NCBI GenBank assembly: GCA_964505725.1
Contig: CAZDJK010000059.1
Span: forward strand, 1-9,461
Length of the DNA: 9,461 bases
DNA from: CAVRJC01 sp964505725
GTDB lineage: Bacteria; Actinomycetota; Acidimicrobiia; IMCC26256; DASPTH01
Reading direction: 5' to 3'
Position numbers and translations under genes: made by a program. This document shows, one piece after another, positions 5,323-9,461 of the stretch; the first letter of the stretch is position 1; each line of letters starts with the position of its first letter. The notes beneath the pieces are model-generated. The model was given only the letters and a program-made list of their open reading frames with translations. It was not told where the DNA came from and searched no databases.

Positions 5323-5886
5323 CTACGGTGCGACGACGAGAAGGAGCGTATCGCCGTACGCACGCTCGAATTCGATGCCCCACCCCGTCGGGAGTGCGGG
5401 TACCCCGTCCACGCGGGCGCGTTCCACCGTCACGACCGCGCCGGGCCCGAGCCACCCGCGGTCCGCGAGCGCGGCCAACGTCGCCTCGACCTCGGCGCCC
5501 GGGGTGGCGTACGGCGGGTCGATCAGGACGAGGTCGAAGGGGCCCGACCGGTCGGGGCGGGCGAGGTGGGCGCGGACGTCGAGGCGCCGCACCCGCGCCA
5601 GCTCGGTGAACCCGGTCGCCACGAGGTTGGACTCGATCGCCGCGACCGCGCCGGAGTCGCGTTCGACGAACACCGCGCGGCTCGCGCCGCGCGACAGGGC
5701 CTCGATGCCCAGCGCGCCGCTCCCCGCGTAGAGGTCCAGGACCGCCGCGCCCCGCACCGGCCCCGGGCCGAGCACGTTGAACAGGGCCTCCCTCACGCGG
5801 TCGGTGGTGGGGCGGGCGTCGCCCGGCGGCGCGACCAGCCTCCTGCCGCGGGCCGCACCCCCGATCACGCGCAGACCTCTCGCCAC
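5323..5886 (-). CDS. rsmD: 16S rRNA (guanine(966)-N2)-methyltransferase RsmD
   Basis: S-adenosylmethionine-dependent enzyme that methylates N2 of G966 in 16S rRNA during small-subunit assembly. The 187-residue product shows the family opening RVIGGAARGRRL (6-17), RPTTDRVREALFN (25-37), the SAM-binding motif DLYAGSGALGIEALSRGA (51-68), an acidic end of the next strand at VFVERD (72-77), and the catalytic DPPY at 123-126. The GTG at 5886 gives the family N-terminus; its Shine-Dalgarno is weak and it starts only 6 bases after the recG stop, so coupling to recG is likely. The recG-rsmD-coaD order is typical of actinobacteria. Confidence 0.95.
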   Translation of the reverse strand: MARGLRVIGGAARGRRLVAPPGDARPTTDRVREALFNVLGPGPVRGAAVLDLYAGSGALGIEALSRGASRAVFVERDSGAVAAIESNLVATGFTELARVRRLDVRAHLARPDRSGPFDLVLIDPPYATPGAEVEATLAALADRGWLGPGAVVTVERARVDGVPALPTGWGIEFERAYGDTLLLVVAP

Positions 5887-5892
5887 CGCGGT

Positions 5893-8049
5893 TCAGCTCT
5901 TGAAGAGGAAGTCCACCGCGTCGCCGAGCTTGTCCTCGACCTCCTCGAGGAGCTGGCGGTGCGCCGTGAGCGCGGGATCGGCGTCGAGGATCCGCTCGGC
6001 GGCGGCGCGCGCGTCGACGACGATGGGCTCGTCCTGCGGCAGGCGGCCGAGCTTCAGGTCACTCCAACCCGCCTGGCGCTCGCCGAACACCTCCCCCGCG
6101 CCGCGGATGGCGAGGTCGCGCTCCGCGAGCTCGAAGCCGTCGCCCGACTCCGCCATCGCCTCCATGCGCGCCACTCCCTGCGGCGTCGTCGGGTCGGCGA
6201 GGAGGTAGCACCACGAGCGGTGCTCGCCGCGACCGATGCGGCCGCGGAGCTGGTGGAGCTGCAGGAGGCCGAACCGGTCGGCATCCTCGACCACCATCAC
6301 CGTCGCGTTCGGCACGTCGACGCCCACCTCGATCACGGTCGTCGCCACGAGCACGTCGGTGTCGCCGGCACGGAACGCCACCATCGCCGCTTCCTTGTCG
6401 TCGGCGGGCATCTGTCCGTGCAGGAGACCGAGGCGCAGCCCGGCCAGCTCCTCGGCGCCGAGCCGCTCGAGCTCCTCGGTGGCGGCCCGTGCCTCGAGCT
6501 TCTCGCTGCCCTCCACGAGCGGGCACACGACGTAGGCCTGTCGCCCCTCCCCGACCTCGGCGCGGACGCGCTCGTACACCGCGGCCCGCTCCAGGGGCCC
6601 GGGGCCGACGACCTCGGTCTGGATGGGCGACCGGCCGGCGGGCAGCTGGCGGAGCTCGGTGCGGTCGAGGTCGCCGTAGATCAACATCGCCGCGGTGCGG
6701 GGGATGGGCGTGGCGGTCATCACGAGCACGTCGGGCGCGTCGCCCTTCGCCCGGAGGAGGTCGCGCTGCTCCACCCCGAAGCGGTGCTGCTCGTCGATCA
6801 CCGCCACGCCGAGGTGCGCGAACTCGACGCCTCCGTAGATGAGCGCGTGGGTCCCCACGAGGATGTCGATCTCGCCGCCCCGGAGGCCCGCGGCGATTCG
6901 CCTCCGCTCCGCCGCCGGGGTCCGGTTGGTGAGGAGGGCGTGCCGAACCGGACGGTCGGGGAGCAGTGAGCCCGACGCGGGCACGGTCAGGCCGTCGAGC
7001 ATCCCGCGCATCGTGAGCGCGTGCTGCTCGGCCAGCACCTCGGTGGGCGCCATGAACGCTCCCTGGTAGCCGCCCTGCACCGCGGTCAGGAGCGCGGTGA
7101 GCGCGACCACGGTCTTGCCGGAACCCACCTCCCCCTGGAGCAGACGGTGCATGGGGGCGGGCCCTGCGAGGTCGTCGGTGATCTGCGCGATCGCGCGCTC
7201 CTGGTCGCCGGTCAGCGGGAACGGCAACCGGGAGTGGAACGCGGGCACGAGCACTCCGTCGACTCGGTGACGGATGCCGCTGGCCTCGGCCGCGAGCGCG
7301 CGCTTGCGCGCCACGAGCGCGAGCTGCATACGGAGGAACTCGTCGAACTTGAGCCGACGCGCCGCCGCGCGCGCGTCGTCGAGGTGCTCCGGACGGTGAA
7401 TGTCCCAGAGCGCGCGCGAGCGCCCCACGAGGTCGTTGCCGGTGAGCACCGCGGACTCGAGCGGATCGGCGAACCCGCGTGCGCGCGTGCGCTCGAGCGC
7501 CGACGCCACCGCCCGCCGCAGCTGCCACGTGTGCACCTCGGCCTTGCCCGACTGCGGGTACACCGGGACGATGGTGCCGGTGACGCTGCTCTCGCCCGCG
7601 GCGCCGTCGGCATCGGGTGCCGACAGCACGTCGACGACCGGATTGGTCAGCTGGCGTTTCCCCCGGTAGAGCTCGACCCGTCCGAACAACGACACCTGCG
7701 TGCCGACCCGCAGCTGCTTCTCGCGCCACGGCTGGTTGAAGAACACGATCTCGAGGAGGCCGGTGCCGTCGTAGACGGTTGCCTGCACGATGGTGCGACG
7801 ACGGTCGCGGGTGCGGCGGCCGCGCACCGCGCGCACCTCGGCGTCGACGGTGGCCTCGTCGCCGGTCGTGAGCTCGGCGATCGCGGCACGCTGCGTGCGG
7901 TCGACGTAGCGGCGCGGATAGTGCTCGAGCAGGTCGAGCACGCTGGTGATGCCCATCGCCTCCAGCCCGGCGGCGAGCTTCGGTCCGACCGGCTTGAGCT
8001 CGGCGACGAGGCGCGAGTCGAGGTCGCGAAGGGTCAGGCCCCCGGGCAC
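5893..8049 (-). CDS. recG: ATP-dependent DNA helicase RecG
   Basis: Monomeric superfamily 2 translocase that reverses stalled forks and remodels branched DNA. From the GTG at 8049 it has 718 residues, close to the family norm. The N-terminal wedge domain includes an OB-fold (about 60-142, with VYDGTGLLEIVFFNQPW). The helicase core carries Walker A GEVGSGKT (306-313), the DEQH box (419-422) in VIDEQHRFGVEQR, TATPIPRT (445-452), ATTVIEVGVDVP (569-580) and QLRGRIGR (600-607). The frame stays open upstream of 8049, but that part lies inside the kinase gene and is not RecG-like; the Shine-Dalgarno (GGTGG) is weak, so the exact start is less certain. Around residues 350-375 the usual LLTGS motif reads LLTNR and is preceded by a short extra SGSLLPDR-type loop. 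It lies 28 bases after the FakA-like gene. Confidence 0.96.
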   Translation of the reverse strand: MPGGLTLRDLDSRLVAELKPVGPKLAAGLEAMGITSVLDLLEHYPRRYVDRTQRAAIAELTTGDEATVDAEVRAVRGRRTRDRRRTIVQATVYDGTGLLEIVFFNQPWREKQLRVGTQVSLFGRVELYRGKRQLTNPVVDVLSAPDADGAAGESSVTGTIVPVYPQSGKAEVHTWQLRRAVASALERTRARGFADPLESAVLTGNDLVGRSRALWDIHRPEHLDDARAAARRLKFDEFLRMQLALVARKRALAAEASGIRHRVDGVLVPAFHSRLPFPLTGDQERAIAQITDDLAGPAPMHRLLQGEVGSGKTVVALTALLTAVQGGYQGAFMAPTEVLAEQHALTMRGMLDGLTVPASGSLLPDRPVRHALLTNRTPAAERRRIAAGLRGGEIDILVGTHALIYGGVEFAHLGVAVIDEQHRFGVEQRDLLRAKGDAPDVLVMTATPIPRTAAMLIYGDLDRTELRQLPAGRSPIQTEVVGPGPLERAAVYERVRAEVGEGRQAYVVCPLVEGSEKLEARAATEELERLGAEELAGLRLGLLHGQMPADDKEAAMVAFRAGDTDVLVATTVIEVGVDVPNATVMVVEDADRFGLLQLHQLRGRIGRGEHRSWCYLLADPTTPQGVARMEAMAESGDGFELAERDLAIRGAGEVFGERQAGWSDLKLGRLPQDEPIVVDARAAAERILDADPALTAHRQLLEEVEDKLGDAVDFLFKS

Positions 8050-8077
8050 CCGTCCACCACGGTCACGACGCGGGACG

Positions 8078-9461
8078 TCACTCGACGCCGACGAGGTAGG
8101 GGTACAACGGCTGGTCGCCCTCGTGCACCTCGAGCTCGACGTGCGGGTGCACCGAGTCGACGTGGGCCTGGATGCGCTCGGTGTCGGATCGCGGGGCGTC
8201 GGCGCCTGCAATCACCGTCACCAGCTCCGACTCGTCGTCGACCAGCGCGTCGACGAGCACGATCACCGCGTCCGCAGCCGACGCGCGCGCTGCCAGCACG
8301 CCGTCGCGGCTGATCGCGATCCAGTCGCCTGCGGCGATCGCGCCGCACTCCGCCGAGCTGTCGCGCACCGCTCGGGTGACCTCGCCGCTGCGCACGTGGG
8401 ACGCGGCGTCCTCCATGGCGGCGACGTTCTCGTCGAGCCCGCGCGACGGGTAGTAAGCGAGCAGGGCCGAGAGCGCCTCCACCACCGAGGTCGTGGGCAC
8501 CACTGCAACCGGTGTCGACGCGATCTCGGGGACCTGGCAGGCGACGCCGACGATGTTCTTGTTGTTCGGGAGCACGATCACCCCGTCCGCCGCGCACTGC
8601 TCGACCGCCTCGAGGATCTGGGCGGTCGACGGGTTCATCGACTGCCCTCCGGCGACGACCCGCTGCACGCCGAGGCTGGTGAGCAGCTTCTGCAGCCCCT
8701 CCCCCACCGCCACCGCGACGACCGCGGTGGTCACCCGTTCGGCAGGTGGCTCGGCGTCGTGCGCGTGCTCCCGGACCCACGCCGCCTCCTCGCGCGCGAC
8801 CTGCTCGACGAGATCGGTGACCCGTATGCCCGCCGGACGACCGACCGCGATCCCGGCCTCGATTGCGGCGCCGATGTCGTCGGTGTGCACGTGGCAGTTC
8901 CAGAGCCCGTCACCTCCCACCACCACGATCGAGTCTCCGAGCTGGTCCCAGGCGCGCCGGAACTCGGGGATCCCGCCGTCGTCCGCGTGGAGGAGGTACA
9001 TCACCTCGTAGCGGGGGGACGACGCCACGTCGGGGTGCAGGTACGCCTGGACCGCGGGTGGCGTGGCCACGACGTCGGGCTCGGGCAGCGCGCGGGCGGC
9101 GACCACGTGCAGGCACGCGTGGAGGAACAGCTCGAAGCCTCGCCCACCCGCGTCGACCACGCCCGCTTCGCGCAGGACGGGGAGCAGCTCAGGAGTCTGC
9201 TCGACCGCGCGCCGCGCTGCGGCGGCGGCGCGATCGAGGATGCCGGCGAGCGTGGCCTCGCCCTCGTGCACGGCGCGCTCGACGGCTTCGGCGGCGACCC
9301 GCACCACGGTGAGGATGGTGCCCTCCACCGGGCGCAGCACGGCCTCGTAAGCGGCGTCCGCGGCGCGCCGGAGACCGGTGACGAGATCCGCCGGCGCGAC
9401 CGTGTCGAGCGGCGCGAACGTGTCCGCGAGGCCGCGCAGGATCTGGGAGAGGATCACTCCC
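8078..9461 (-). CDS. DAK2/FakA-family fatty acid kinase-like protein (5' part missing)
   Basis: Homologue of FakA (YloV), the kinase that, with a FakB fatty-acid carrier, phosphorylates fatty acids to acyl-phosphate. The visible 460 residues begin inside the nucleotide-binding Dak2 domain at GVILSQILRG, so roughly 80-100 N-terminal residues, including the metal-binding aspartates, lie beyond the window. Marks counted from the first visible residue: PVEGTILTV (44-52), VVDAGGRGF (101-109), LGDSIVVVGGDGLWNCHVHTDD (174-195), and the C-terminal domain with VVAGGQSMNPST (268-279), LPNNKNI (297-303) and VPTTSVVEALSALLAYYP (321-338). In the middle domain HxH is present (190, 192), but the upstream zinc-ligand cysteine of FakA appears as Met154; Cys189 sits beside the HxH. 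A DAK gene before recG is found in both mycobacteria and Firmicutes. No FakB gene is in the window, so the substrate is inferred. Confidence 0.9.
   Translation of the reverse strand, partial: GVILSQILRGLADTFAPLDTVAPADLVTGLRRAADAAYEAVLRPVEGTILTVVRVAAEAVERAVHEGEATLAGILDRAAAAARRAVEQTPELLPVLREAGVVDAGGRGFELFLHACLHVVAARALPEPDVVATPPAVQAYLHPDVASSPRYEVMYLLHADDGGIPEFRRAWDQLGDSIVVVGGDGLWNCHVHTDDIGAAIEAGIAVGRPAGIRVTDLVEQVAREEAAWVREHAHDAEPPAERVTTAVVAVAVGEGLQKLLTSLGVQRVVAGGQSMNPSTAQILEAVEQCAADGVIVLPNNKNIVGVACQVPEIASTPVAVVPTTSVVEALSALLAYYPSRGLDENVAAMEDAASHVRSGEVTRAVRDSSAECGAIAAGDWIAISRDGVLAARASAADAVIVLVDALVDDESELVTVIAGADAPRSDTERIQAHVDSVHPHVELEVHEGDQPLYPYLVGVE

Noticed and set aside
3799..6969. A 1,056-codon open frame on the plus strand across several genes.
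   Set aside because: It runs antisense to yceD, the SepIVA-like gene, coaD, rsmD and recG, all of which have clear family motifs. Its translation is repetitive in Arg, Ala, Gly, His and Leu, as expected from the complement of GC-rich codons, with no recognisable domain.
8050..8211. Longer RecG start at 8211.
   Set aside because: The extra 54 residues are Ser/Thr/Arg-rich shadow of the kinase gene; the homologous RecG sequence begins after the GTG at 8049.
1..9461. Search for mobile elements, CRISPR repeats, tRNA genes, phage or defence genes.
   Set aside because: None found by eye: no transposase or integrase motifs, no repeated spacer pattern, no tRNA-like cloverleaf, and almost all bases lie in housekeeping genes on the minus strand.

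Overview
The window is a dense, GC-rich block of bacterial housekeeping genes, all read from the minus strand. In transcription order (high to low coordinate) they are: a DAK/FakA-type kinase (5' end outside the window), recG, rsmD, coaD, a SepIVA/DivIVA-like coiled-coil gene, a yceD/DUF177 gene, rpmF, plsX, acpP, rnc, mutM (fpg) and smc (3' end outside the window). GTG starts, strong G/C third-position bias and the series recG-rsmD-coaD-sepIVA-yceD-rpmF-rnc-mutM-smc point to an actinobacterium. The plsX-acpP pair between rpmF and rnc is unlike mycobacteria as I recall them and recalls the E. coli and Firmicutes order, which makes a deep-branching class such as Acidimicrobiia my best guess. 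That placement is inference, not a database result.

Layout. 9461-8078: FakA-like kinase. 8049-5893: RecG helicase. 5886-5323: 16S rRNA methyltransferase RsmD. 5289-4792: phosphopantetheine adenylyltransferase CoaD. 4765-4214: SepIVA-like septation protein. A 106-base gap (4213-4108) follows, the longest non-coding stretch here, with a candidate extended -10 promoter. 4107-3610: YceD-like protein. 3582-3403: ribosomal protein L32. 3373-2387: PlsX. 2397-2098: acyl carrier protein. 2098-1346: RNase III. 1353-514: formamidopyrimidine-DNA glycosylase. 462-1: N-terminal third of the SMC head. There is no stretch above 300 bases without a gene, and I saw no tRNA, rRNA, mobile element, CRISPR array or phage gene.

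The genes fall into themes: lipid head-group precursor supply (FakA, PlsX, ACP, with CoaD making the CoA that supplies the ACP prosthetic group), ribosome and RNA maturation (RsmD, YceD-L32, RNase III), DNA repair and chromosome organisation (RecG, MutM, SMC) and division (SepIVA-like). Overlaps at plsX/acpP (11 bases), acpP/rnc (1 base) and rnc/mutM (8 bases) suggest translational coupling. I found no previously undescribed system. The points worth a second look are the gene order, cysteine losses in the FakA-like and YceD-like proteins, the divergent ACP, and a run of eight G in the SepIVA-like gene.
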